Source of the DNA: Alistipes sp.
Lineage (GTDB): Bacteria; Bacteroidota; Bacteroidia; Bacteroidales; Rikenellaceae
Reading direction: 5' to 3'
Length of the DNA stretch: 11,392 nucleotides
Assembly (NCBI GenBank): GCA_017391435.1
Contig: JAFOYS010000274.1
Coordinates: forward strand, 1-11,392
Within the stretch, counting starts at the first letter, position 1. The number at the start of each line of letters is the position of its first letter. Shown piece after piece: positions 1 to 7,600 of this stretch. The translations under genes and the position numbers were made by a program. The notes below the pieces were generated by a model. It was not told where the DNA came from. It searched no databases and saw only the letters and a program-made list of their open reading frames with translations.

Positions 1-882
1 ACTCTTTTTTATCTTATGCTGGGAGACGGTTGCTGGGGTGTAGTCGGCAACTGCCGCACACATAATTGCTCCATCGGCACTATCAAATGCCTCAACTGTA
101 GCGTTATACATCTGCTCGGCAGAGAGTACATCCCTGCGAACAACACCCTCAGGCGTAGGTAGATTTGTGCGACCCGTAACAAGAGTTACTTCAGCACCTC
201 TATCAGCAAGTGCTTCAGCAATGGCATAACCCATCTTGCCGGTAGAGTGGTTTGTGATGTACCTTACCGGATCTATAGCCTCAATAGTAGCACCTGCAGT
301 TACAACGAAGTGTCTACCTTGAAGACTCTTTTTTTTTTCGGTGTTGAGCGTCTTTACGACAAGGTCAAGAATCTGCTCTGGCTCTGCCATACGACCCTTG
401 CCTGTAAGACCACTTGCAAGTTCGCCCGCTGGAGAGTCGGCAATAATTACTCCGTGGTTACGGAGTGTAGTAAGATTTGTCTGTGTTGTTATGTGAGCAA
501 ACATATCGCAGTCCATAGCCGGAGCCACAATAGTCTGGCAACGAGCCGAGAGATATGTCGTGAGCAGTAGGTTATCTGCCACGCCTGTAGCCATCTTGGC
601 AATGGTATTTGCCGTAGCAGGTGCAATAAGGTAGCAGTCTGCCCACTCACCAAGGCTAATGTGGGAGTTCCACTCGCCATTCTCAGGGTTGAAGAACTCT
701 ACGAGAATAGGGTTCTTTGAGAGCGTAGCCATAGTAAGGGGTGTGATAAACTGCTTTGCGGTCTGGGTCATAATAACCTTAACCTCTGCGCCTGCACCCT
801 TCAACAGACGACACAGCACAGCAGCTTTGTAAGCCGCTATGCTGCCCGTAACTCCTAAAAGTATGTGTTTGCCCTGTAACAT
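1..882 (-). CDS. coaBC: CoaBC: phosphopantothenoylcysteine decarboxylase / phosphopantothenate-cysteine ligase (3' end cut by window)
   Basis: Bifunctional cytosolic enzyme making 4'-phosphopantetheine for coenzyme A. CoaB joins cysteine to phosphopantothenate and CoaC, a flavoprotein, decarboxylates the product. I translated 294 codons from the ATG at 882 to the window edge without a stop. The N-terminal CoaC domain (about 1-178) shows the Rossmann-like start LLGVTGSIAAYKA, the active-site His74 (WNSHIS) and the motif PAMDCDMF (121-128), where the E. coli enzyme has PxMNxxMW; Asp124 therefore replaces the usual Asn. The CoaB domain follows a Lys-rich linker at 182-185 and shows TAGATIEAIDPVRYITNHSTGKMG (given here as the 195-218 region) and the KIKK motif at 290-293, which carries the catalytic Lys. 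The end of CoaB lies outside the window. The start is 7 nt after the stop of the omega gene, so the two are almost surely co-transcribed. The linker contains a run of ten A in the coding strand. Confidence 0.96.
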   Translation of the reverse strand, partial: MLQGKHILLGVTGSIAAYKAAVLCRLLKGAGAEVKVIMTQTAKQFITPLTMATLSKNPILVEFFNPENGEWNSHISLGEWADCYLIAPATANTIAKMATGVADNLLLTTYLSARCQTIVAPAMDCDMFAHITTQTNLTTLRNHGVIIADSPAGELASGLTGKGRMAEPEQILDLVVKTLNTEKKKSLQGRHFVVTAGATIEAIDPVRYITNHSTGKMGYAIAEALADRGAEVTLVTGRTNLPTPEGVVRRDVLSAEQMYNATVEAFDSADGAIMCAAVADYTPATVSQHKIKKS

Positions 883-889
883 TGCTCTG

Positions 890-1213
890 CTACTTGCTAG
901 CGTCACGATAGTAGAGCTCGCCGTCAAGGAACTCCTCTGTAGCGATGATTGCAGGCTTTGGAAGACGCTCATAGTGGCGTGAAATCTCAATCTGCTCGCG
1001 GTTCTCAAAGGTCTCCTCCATCGTATCGGCAGTAGATGCAGAGGTAGCAAAGTCAGCAAGCTTGCGGTTAAGCTCCTGCTTTAGCTCGGCTGCAATCTGG
1101 TTTGCACGACGGGCGATGATGTTGATGCTCTTGTAGACATTGCCTGTCTCTGGGTCAAAATCTGCAAGTTTACGGGTTACCGTGTTGTTGGGAATGTTCT
1201 TCTTGATTTCCAT
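890..1213 (-). CDS. rpoZ: RNA polymerase omega-type subunit (RpoZ / Rpb6 family)
   Basis: A 107-residue cytosolic protein that fits the omega/Rpb6 family, which helps assemble and stabilise RNA polymerase by clamping the beta' subunit. The family signature is visible at about 23-56: a segment GNVYKSINIIARRANQIAAE, in which the N-Y-aromatic/aliphatic stretch, the RARQI-like helix (here RRANQIA) and the following Glu-rich helix match omega proteins. The C-terminal part (about 65-107) is acidic, then contains LPKPAIIATEEFLDGEL, and I recall this as the usual Bacteroidota extension rather than a conserved catalytic part. It begins with ATG at 1213, 34 nt after bamD, and ends with TAG 7 nt before coaBC. 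The rpoZ-coaBC neighbourhood is widespread in bacteria and supports the call. Identity is by family resemblance and context; similarity to E. coli omega is low. Confidence 0.87.
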   Translation of the reverse strand: MEIKKNIPNNTVTRKLADFDPETGNVYKSINIIARRANQIAAELKQELNRKLADFATSASTADTMEETFENREQIEISRHYERLPKPAIIATEEFLDGELYYRDASK

Positions 1214-1247
1214 TTTGATACGGTTTTTGAATGTTTTATCTGTTTAC

Positions 1248-2075
1248 TTATTTAATCTCTGTCTGCTCGCTACTCTTGTGCTTGTCACTATAGTCCTTAG
1301 CCTCCTTGAAGTAGCGGTTTAACTCTTTGATATGCTTTGAATTAGGATACTCCTCAATAAATGAGTAGTATGAGTCAAGCATATCAAGAAAACGGTCTGC
1401 CTGCTTCTGCTCTATAGAGTTGTGAGCCAAGCGGTAGTTTGATACAACTATGTAGTACATAATTTCCTCACGGTGTGAGGTGTTGTCGTAGTTCTTCAGC
1501 GCATTCTTGAAGGCAACAACTGCAGACTTGTACTTCTGAACCTTGAAGTATGTGTAGGCATTGAGGAAGTTCTTGTCGTGAAGACGAGTAGTAAGCTCCT
1601 CAATAATCTTGTTAAAAGCCTCTACGCGGTTAGAGTTTGGATAACGCTCAATAAAGGTCGACAGAGAGACAATTGCTTGTGCAGTAAGTGTCTGATCACG
1701 AGTAGGCTCTGGTGAGAGGTAGTACTGACACATTGCAAACATAGCCTCTGCATCCTCAATAAAGAGTGAACGGCCAAACTTGCGACGGAACTCGTCAAGG
1801 TTTGTAGATGCCTCGTGGTAGTCACGGTGCTTGAACTTGCTTCGTGCAGAGAAAAAGGCGATGCTATCCTCACGCTCCGAGCCAATGTAGTAACCCAAAC
1901 AAGCATCAAACATATCGCTCGCACGACTCCACTTCTCAGCCTTGTAGAGCTTAAGGGCGGTTGAATACATCAACTCAGGGTCGCCACTCTTTGATACCTG
2001 TCCCAATCCAGAACAAGAGAAAAAGAGTACCGCTATAGCAGCTATTATGGTTAAATTGACAATAAATCTTTTCAT
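1248..2075 (-). CDS. bamD: BamD: outer-membrane assembly lipoprotein with TPR repeats
   Basis: A 275-residue periplasmic lipoprotein that, with BamA, forms the essential core of the machine inserting beta-barrel proteins into the outer membrane. The N-terminus is a lipoprotein signal: MKR, a hydrophobic stretch 5-19, then FFSC with the lipidated Cys at 21. The mature part is helical with tetratricopeptide-like pairs, for example GDPELMYSTALKLYKAEKW (about 32-50), YRLAHNSIEQKQADRFLDML and IERYPNSNRVEAFNKI; the spaced 'YPNS' turns (also EEYPNSKHIKEL near the end) are typical of YfiO/BamD proteins. Length agrees with the family. The ATG at 2075 is chosen because it gives the complete signal peptide. 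It is the first gene of the bamD-rpoZ-coaBC unit and has its own clear promoter at 2105-2136. A generic TPR lipoprotein is the alternative, but the context argues for BamD. Confidence 0.92.
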   Translation of the reverse strand: MKRFIVNLTIIAAIAVLFFSCSGLGQVSKSGDPELMYSTALKLYKAEKWSRASDMFDACLGYYIGSEREDSIAFFSARSKFKHRDYHEASTNLDEFRRKFGRSLFIEDAEAMFAMCQYYLSPEPTRDQTLTAQAIVSLSTFIERYPNSNRVEAFNKIIEELTTRLHDKNFLNAYTYFKVQKYKSAVVAFKNALKNYDNTSHREEIMYYIVVSNYRLAHNSIEQKQADRFLDMLDSYYSFIEEYPNSKHIKELNRYFKEAKDYSDKHKSSEQTEIK

Positions 2076-2089
2076 CTTTTATCAGTTAC

Positions 2090-2105
2090 GCGCGTATAAT
2101 CGCGC
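2090..2105. repeat. GC-rich palindrome at the bamD transcription start
   Basis: GCGCG at 2090-2094 and CGCGC at 2101-2105 are perfect inverted repeats around TATAAT. The element touches the -7 box and spans the predicted start point near 2098, in otherwise AT-rich DNA. It would be mostly lost from the RNA, so a DNA-level operator is more likely than an RNA hairpin. No function is known to me. Confidence 0.4.
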
Positions 2106-2136
2106 AAAGTTACAAAACATTTAACGAAATTCCAAA
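2105..2136 (-). promoter_or_regulatory. Bacteroidota-type promoter of the bamD operon
   Basis: On the minus strand the -7 box TAACTTTG (2105-2112) fully matches TAnnTTTG, and a TTTG at 2133-2136 sits 20 nt upstream as the -33 element. This is the spacing described for the primary sigma factor of Bacteroides. Transcription would begin near 2098, leaving a 5' leader of about 22 nt before bamD. Confidence 0.72.
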
Positions 2137-2173
2137 TAAAATATTGTTGTTGATACCATTATTAAACCCTGTG

Positions 2174-2206
2174 ACAAAAGTTGACAATCAATAATTGTAC
2201 TTTTGT
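2174..2206. promoter_or_regulatory. Promoter of the two-gene islet overlapped by a 13-bp inverted repeat (candidate operator)
   Basis: On the plus strand TACTTTTG (2198-2205) matches the -7 consensus TAnnTTTG and would start transcription near 2212, about 12 nt before the first gene. A TTGACA lies at 2181-2186, but it is too close to serve as a normally spaced -33 element. The box sits in the right arm of an inverted repeat: ACAAAAGT (2174-2181) with ACTTTTGT (2199-2206), and inside it ACAAT (2184-2188) with ATTGT (2194-2198), broken by a 2-nt bulge at 2182-2183. Covering the promoter in this way is typical of a repressor site; the downstream winged-helix gene product is a natural candidate to bind it, but that is inference. 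Confidence 0.5.
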
Positions 2207-2224
2207 TCAAAAATATAGGTTTTT

Positions 2225-2500
2225 ATGGCAACAATTAAGTTAGACAAGGCGATTTTAGAGGGTAGCGAGTATCGCTATGCGGCTCGCCTAAAGGTATTTA
2301 TCACACTACTATTTTTGGCATCTGAGACGGGTGAACTTACAACCACACTATCAACGCTTGCACAGCAGACGCAGCTGACAATTAAACAGATTCGCTCGGC
2401 ACTAACCGCACTAACAAAAGCGGGCAAGATTACAAAGAGCACAACACGCTACAATACAATTATAAATATCTGTAATTACGAAAGTTATCTAATGTTATGA
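2225..2500 (+). CDS. Short winged-helix DNA-binding protein, phage/plasmid replication-gene type
   Basis: A 91-residue protein. After a short leader, residues about 24-75 form a plausible winged helix: a helix KVFITLLFLA, the acidic turn SETGEL (33-38), the paired helices LSTLAQQTQLTIKQIRSALTAL with the turn at Q50-L51-T52, then KAGKITKSTTRYNTIINI as the beta wing. The end, INICNYESY (80-88), closely resembles the 'TIxICNYxxY' signature of winged helices in replication and replisome-organiser proteins of phages and mobile elements of low-GC and Bacteroidota hosts. Those proteins are usually longer, so this may be a stand-alone DNA-binding domain or an isolated regulator. There is no signal peptide. 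It overlaps the next gene by 4 nt (ATGA, 2497-2500), implying translational coupling. Its partners in DNA are unknown; self-regulation through the palindrome over its promoter is possible. Confidence 0.72.
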   Translation: MATIKLDKAILEGSEYRYAARLKVFITLLFLASETGELTTTLSTLAQQTQLTIKQIRSALTALTKAGKITKSTTRYNTIINICNYESYLML

Positions 2501-3081
2501 GAAAGTATCTTATTATCTATGCCATCGTTACGACGGCTGTTATTTTTGTTGGAGCAAAGTATCTTCTTGGCGAAAATAGTCGCCTTGAGAACAACAATGT
2601 TGCCCTTATGCAGAGCCTTCAGACCTACCGCACAAAGGCTGATGAAAATGCCGCCTCGGTGCAGGTTTTACGGCTTAAGGTTGGCGAGTATGAGGAGCTT
2701 CGGGCTGCGGATGCAGAGAAGATTCGCTCTCTGGGCATAAAGTTAAAACGCCTTGAGAGCGCGGCCAAGAGCGTGACTGCTACAAATGTGGAGATTGCTG
2801 CGCCATTGCGTGATACGGTTGTGGTGCGCGATACGCTACACCTGCGTGACACTCTGCGACTTTTCCGCTGGAAGGATAGTTGGGTGACCGTTGACGGGGT
2901 TATTGATAGCGACAGTGTAAGTTGCTCTGTCACAAGCATCGACACCCTTCATCAGATTATCCACCGCATACCTCGCCGCTTCCTCTTCTTCCGCTACGGC
3001 ACTAAGGCCATAAGGCAGGAGATTGTGAGCAGCAATCCGCATACAGAAATTATCTATTCGGAGGTAGTCTCCTTCAGGTGA
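2497..3081 (+). CDS. Membrane-anchored periplasmic coiled-coil protein, DUF6549-like (phage-type)
   Basis: A 194-residue protein with one N-terminal membrane segment (about 4-23, no lipobox Cys), so it should be held in the inner membrane with its bulk in the periplasm. Residues about 27-92 are polar and heptad-like, a probable coiled coil, including EYEELRAADAEKIRSLGIKL. Three hexads follow, RDTVVV-RDTLHL-RDTLRL (105-122), then beta-type sequence with WKDSWVTVDGVID, a cluster RRFLFFRYG (160-168) and SSNPHTEIIYSEVV near the end. From memory this order (anchor, coiled coil, 'RDT' strand, W-rich strand, 'SxNPxTxIxYxE') matches DUF6549 proteins common in Bacteroidota prophages. The overall shape is like an inner-membrane spanin (Rz), but no lysis function is shown. 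It is coupled to the preceding winged-helix gene and ends in TGA, as that gene does, unlike the TAG/TAA-ended neighbours. Confidence 0.75.
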   Translation: MRKYLIIYAIVTTAVIFVGAKYLLGENSRLENNNVALMQSLQTYRTKADENAASVQVLRLKVGEYEELRAADAEKIRSLGIKLKRLESAAKSVTATNVEIAAPLRDTVVVRDTLHLRDTLRLFRWKDSWVTVDGVIDSDSVSCSVTSIDTLHQIIHRIPRRFLFFRYGTKAIRQEIVSSNPHTEIIYSEVVSFR

Positions 3082-3150
3082 TTTTGTCCTAAAAAGTTGG
3101 CATTTGCTGCAGCTAACGAGACAAAGGTGCTCTCTATTGGCTGGCTAACG

Positions 3151-3254
3151 CAGAATAGAGATTTTAGTGAATTTAATGAATTTAAGGAGTTTAGTGAACT
3201 TTGTACAAGAACCCTTAAACTCCTTAATATCCCTAAACTTACTCTCTGTGTCTG
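3151..3254. repeat. Large imperfect palindrome made of 9-bp tandem units between convergent genes
   Basis: Four 9-bp units stand in a row: TTTAGTGAA (3163), TTTAATGAA (3172), TTTAAGGAG (3181) and TTTAGTGAA (3190). About three inverted units follow at 3212-3240. The best paired part is TTAAGGAGTTTA (3182-3193) with TAAACTCCTTAA (3216-3227), a perfect 12-bp stem. The loop holds the 8-bp palindrome TTGTACAA (3201-3208), centred on the same point, 3204.5. Weaker pairing extends outwards as far as CAGA (3151) and TCTG (3251). It fills most of the 173-nt gap between the stop at 3081 and the stop at 3255. It could work as a bidirectional terminator or barrier, or be a small repeated element; there is no classic U-tract directly after the stem. 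Confidence 0.6.
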
Positions 3255-4658
3255 CTACTTACGCCTTTTGCGTTTTGGTAGGGTAGATATATCCTCAGAG
3301 TGGTCTACGCCGCCACCAAGAGCGTGGTAGAGGTTTATTACACCCTGAATCTCCTCAAAGCTATCTGCGATTTGTGAGAGCTGTGCGGAGAGGAGTTTCT
3401 GCTGTGCTGTGAGCACCTCAAGGTATGTAGACTCTGAGTGGCTCATAAGCTGGCGGGTGCTATTTACTGCGCTCTCAAGGGCTGCAATTTGTTGCTTGCG
3501 GATATCCTTCTTGCTACGGGCAGTCTGGCACTTTGCAAGTGCGTCGTTGACCTCGTTACCCGCTGTAAGTAGTGAGTGGCGGAACGAGATTAGGGCCTGC
3601 TCCTGCTTAGCCTTTGCAATCTTAAGGTTAGCACGCTTTGCACCAGCGTTGAACAGATCTGCCGCTATGCGAGTGGTAAAGGTTACAAGCCAACTTGCTG
3701 GTGAGGCTACAGCCTTGCCAAGTTGATCTTGCCAGCCAAGACTACCACCCAAAGTGAGGGATGGGATAAACGAGCCCTCAGCAATATTTGTTGCATAAAA
3801 TGCCTGCTGCAGAGTGCGCTCAGCCGAGCGGATATCTGGTCGGCGAGAGAGTAGCTGGGTAGGGATACCGACACTAAGGGTTTTGTTGAAATTCTGGTTG
3901 TGGATAGTGCCGCGCTCAAACTTCTGCGGTGTAGTGCCAAGCAGTAGTGACAGAGCATTCTCTACCTGCAGAATATCGTACTGCAGATCATAGAGCGAAG
4001 CGTCTATCTCCCAACTATTTGCCTCGGTCTGTGATACGGATGCCTCGTTTGTCATACCCGCAAGCTTCATAGCCTTCATAATGCGGACATTCTCCTTCCA
4101 CGATGCGGCTGTAGTGCGAGAGATAGAGAGCTGAGCGTCAAGCATCAGCAGTGTGTAGTATGTGTTAGCAATAGATGAGACAAGGGCAGTCTGTACACTC
4201 TGACGATAGAGGTGACTCTGCTCATAAGCGGCCTGTGCGCTGCGCTTGCCGTTCAGTATGCGACCTGTAATATCTACCTCCCAACTTGCACTTATAGGTA
4301 GGCTTAAACTACCAGATGATGAGCCGCTAAATGGTGCATTGAGTGAATATGACGGGTTGAAGGCCACAGAGGGGAAGTAAGAGAGCTTAGCAGTACGAAG
4401 TGCTGCAGTAGCCTCAACTACGCGCTGCGCTGCAATCTGCATATCGGGGTTGGATTTTAGTCCCTGCTCAATAAGACGCTGCAGGTGCGGGTCTGTAAAG
4501 AACTCGCGCCAAGAGATATCTGCAATAGTTACTGTGTCCTTAGTCTCCACAGCCCCAAAGAGGTTGTCTACAGCAACCTCTGGGCGTGAGTATTTTTGGT
4601 ATACCGTACAACTTGTGGCTACAAGAGCTACGATAAGGGTATATAATAGTCTTTTCAT
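3255..4658 (-). CDS. Outer-membrane channel lipoprotein of RND efflux system (TolC/OprM family, NodT type)
   Basis: A 467-residue outer-membrane factor that forms the exit duct of the tripartite pump. The lipoprotein signal ends at TSC with the lipidated Cys at 17. The mature start has the family pattern: SWREFFTDPHLQRLIEQGL (49-67) followed by NPDMQIAAQRVVEATAAL. The second internal repeat shows the hallmark LLSRRPDIRSAERTLQQA (269-286). Two outer-membrane-factor repeats, each giving a long helical hairpin and two strands, therefore lie at about 60-250 and 270-450. Length is normal for the OprM family. The C-terminus, LPKRKRRK, is unusually basic but short. It starts 4 nt after the pump gene's stop and is the last gene of the operon. 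Two pairs of lipidated components (this and the adaptor) are common in Bacteroidota RND systems. Substrate cannot be read from sequence. Confidence 0.93.
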   Translation of the reverse strand: MKRLLYTLIVALVATSCTVYQKYSRPEVAVDNLFGAVETKDTVTIADISWREFFTDPHLQRLIEQGLKSNPDMQIAAQRVVEATAALRTAKLSYFPSVAFNPSYSLNAPFSGSSSGSLSLPISASWEVDITGRILNGKRSAQAAYEQSHLYRQSVQTALVSSIANTYYTLLMLDAQLSISRTTAASWKENVRIMKAMKLAGMTNEASVSQTEANSWEIDASLYDLQYDILQVENALSLLLGTTPQKFERGTIHNQNFNKTLSVGIPTQLLSRRPDIRSAERTLQQAFYATNIAEGSFIPSLTLGGSLGWQDQLGKAVASPASWLVTFTTRIAADLFNAGAKRANLKIAKAKQEQALISFRHSLLTAGNEVNDALAKCQTARSKKDIRKQQIAALESAVNSTRQLMSHSESTYLEVLTAQQKLLSAQLSQIADSFEEIQGVINLYHALGGGVDHSEDISTLPKRKRRK

Positions 4659-4662
4659 TGTT

Positions 4663-7600
4663 CTACTCTGCTTTTTTAGGTTTTACGACCTTCTCCTGTA
4701 TTGTCTGGAAGATGATAAATAGTGTCGGTACGAGGAATATCAGTGCAAGGGTACCTACAACCATACCACCTACAACACCTGCTCCGAGGGTGTTGTTACC
4801 ATTTGCACCTACACCTGATGAGAACATCAACGGAATCATACCGAATACCATTGTAAGAACGGTCATCATAATAGGGCGGAAGCGCTCCTTACTTGCCTCG
4901 GCAGCCGCCTCAAAGATTGTAAGGCCCTGACGACGACGCTCGCAGGCATACTCGGTAATAAGGATAGCTGTCTTTGAGAGCAGACCGATAAGCATAATAA
5001 GACCTGTCTGTAGATAGATATTGTTCTCCAGACCCATCATATTTGCAAAGGCAAAACTACCAAACAGACCGATAGGGACAGTAAGAATTACCGCAAACGG
5101 AATAAAGAAACTCTCGTACAGTGCACAGAGAATAAGGTAGATAAGGGCAAGGCAGATGATAAAGATAATCACCGTATTGTTACCACTTGCAGCCTCCTCG
5201 CGGGCAATACCTCCGAAGTCAAAACCATAGCCCACAGGTAGAATATACTCTGCAACCTCATTTACGGCGCGAATAGCGTCACCAGACGAGTAACCGTCAG
5301 CCGCACGACCGTTGATAGAGATAGATGGGAACATATTGAAACGAGATAGGTTCTCTGGTGCGTATATCTTCTTCAGTGTTACAAACTGGCTGATAGGTGC
5401 CATATCGTTTCCAATACGGATGAAGATGTTATTGAGCGTCTGAAGGTCTACACGATAGCGTGGATCTGCCTGCACCTGAACCTGATAGAGCTTTGTAAAT
5501 CGGTTGAAGCGGGTTGACAGACGACCACCGTAGTATCCGTTCAGAATCTCAAGCACCTCCTTTGGCGAAGTGCCGGCACGCTTACACTTTACAGCATCAA
5601 CATCAATCTGATACTGAGGGAAGCGAGGGTTGAACGATGTACGGGCAGAACCAATCTCTGGGCGAGCATTAAGCTCGGCAACAAACTGGGTGGTAATCTC
5701 TGCCAAATCCTCAATACTGCCACCCTTACGGTCCTGAATATGCAACTCAAAACCGTTTGTAGCACCATAACCTGGAATCATTGCAGGAGAGGTTGTGAAG
5801 AGTGTCGCATCGTTGATATTTGTAGAGTACTCCTTAACGCGCTCCATAATGTCAAACACGCTGTGCTCCTTGCCCTTACGCTCGTCCCAATGCTTGAGTC
5901 TGAGGGTAAAGTTTCCGTATGATGTACCAGCACCGGTAGTCATACCAAAACCAGCCATATTTAGGTAGGCGTGGCACTCGTCAATATGGCTAACAACCTC
6001 TCGGTCAATGCGGTCCATAACCTCCTTGGTGTGTGCAAGCGAACTACCTGGAGGGGTAGAGACATCAATGCGGACAGTTCCGATATCCTCACGAGGAATA
6101 AGACCGGTCTTTGTGTTGTTCATAGAGTAGACAAGAAGTCCAATACCTGCTACAACAATAATGCAAGTGACAACTTTATGGCGTAAGAAGAAGGTTACAC
6201 CACCCATATACTTGTCTGTTACGGCATTAAAACCACTCTCTACAGCCGCCGAAAGTCGAGCACCGAAACTGCGATTAATGGTATTTCCATTCTCATCCTT
6301 TGGCTTGAGGAACATAGCACAGAGCGCAGGGCTGAGTGTAAGCGCATTTACAGCTGAGATACCTACTGCAACGGCCATAGTAAGACCAAACTGTGTGTAG
6401 AAGATACCCGAAGTACCGCCCATAAGCGATACAGGGATAAATACGGCCATAAATACCAGCGTTGAGGTTACAAGAGCCGTAGTTACGCTGTGCATAGCAT
6501 CTACAGAGGCCTTGTGTGCCGACTTATAACCTGCGTCAAACTTGCTCTGAACAGCCTCTACAACAATAATCGCATCATCCACAACCACACCGATAGAGAG
6601 CACAAGGGCAAAGAGTGTAAGCAGGTTGATACTGAAACCAAGTAGGTAGAGGAACAAAAATGTACCGACAAGCGAGACAATTGTCGCAACAAGTGGAATG
6701 AGCGTTGAGCGAAGGTCGCGCAAGAAGATAAATACAACGAGGATTACAAGCACAATAGCCTCAAGAAGTGTGCGGAGCACATTGTTAATAGATGCATAGA
6801 GGAAGTCGTTAGAGCTTGAGAGGACAACCATCTCAAGATCCTTTGGAAAGTCCTTGCTTGCCTTGGCCATATAGGCGTCAATCTGGTTGATAACCTCTGT
6901 AGCATTTGAGCCAGGGGTCTGGTATACGCTAAACGATGTACCTGGAGCACCATTTACCTCTCCAATGTAGAGGTAAGACTGAGTTCCAAGCTCAATCTCG
7001 GCAACATCCTTCAGGCGAAGCACCTCTCCGTTTGGTAGTGCGCGGATAACGATATTCTCAAACTGCTCTGGGGTCTCTAATCGTCCCTTGTAGCGCATAG
7101 CATACTGGAAGGTCTGGTTTGAGTTCTCACCAAGAGCACCTGTCGCTGCCTCTATATTCTGCTCGGCAAGAGCCGCTGAGATGTCTGCAGGGATGAGCTT
7201 ATACTGCGCCATAACATCTGGCTTGAGCCACACTCGCATACTGTAGTCAGCACCACGAACATCAATATCACCCACACCCGGAATACGAGAGATTGCCGGC
7301 ACAAGGTTAATCTTAATGTAGTTGGCAATAAATGTACGGTCGTAGGTGCCGTTAGGGCTGAAGACTGCAATCTGCTCCAGGATGTTTGTCTGTCGCTTTT
7401 TTACAGTCACACCCACATCAGTCACCTCACTTGGAAGCTGACGGGTAGCGCGAGAGACGCAGTTCTGAACATTCACGGCAGCCATATCTGGGTTTGTTCC
7501 CTGCTTGAAGTATACAGAGATACTTGCACTACCGTTGTTAGTTGCGCTCGAGGTCATATAGGTCATATTCTCCACACCGTTAATGGCCTCCTCAAGAGGT

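Noticed and set aside
247..570. Plus-strand frame within coaBC
   Set aside because: Cys-rich shadow of a well-supported coaBC on the other strand.
2519..2740. Frame embedded in the DUF6549-like gene, considered as an Rz1-like outer-membrane spanin lipoprotein
   Set aside because: No N-terminal lipobox Cys after a signal peptide, and the composition (Arg-rich) is that of a shifted frame.
3163..3240. The 9-bp repeats considered as a CRISPR array
   Set aside because: Units are 9 bp, contiguous without spacers, and inverted in the right half.
3097..3330. Plus-strand frame of 77 codons in the convergent gap, translating the 9-bp repeats as EFxEF units
   Set aside because: It starts with TTG, runs into the antisense of the outer-membrane channel gene, and its repeat content is explained by the palindromic DNA repeat.
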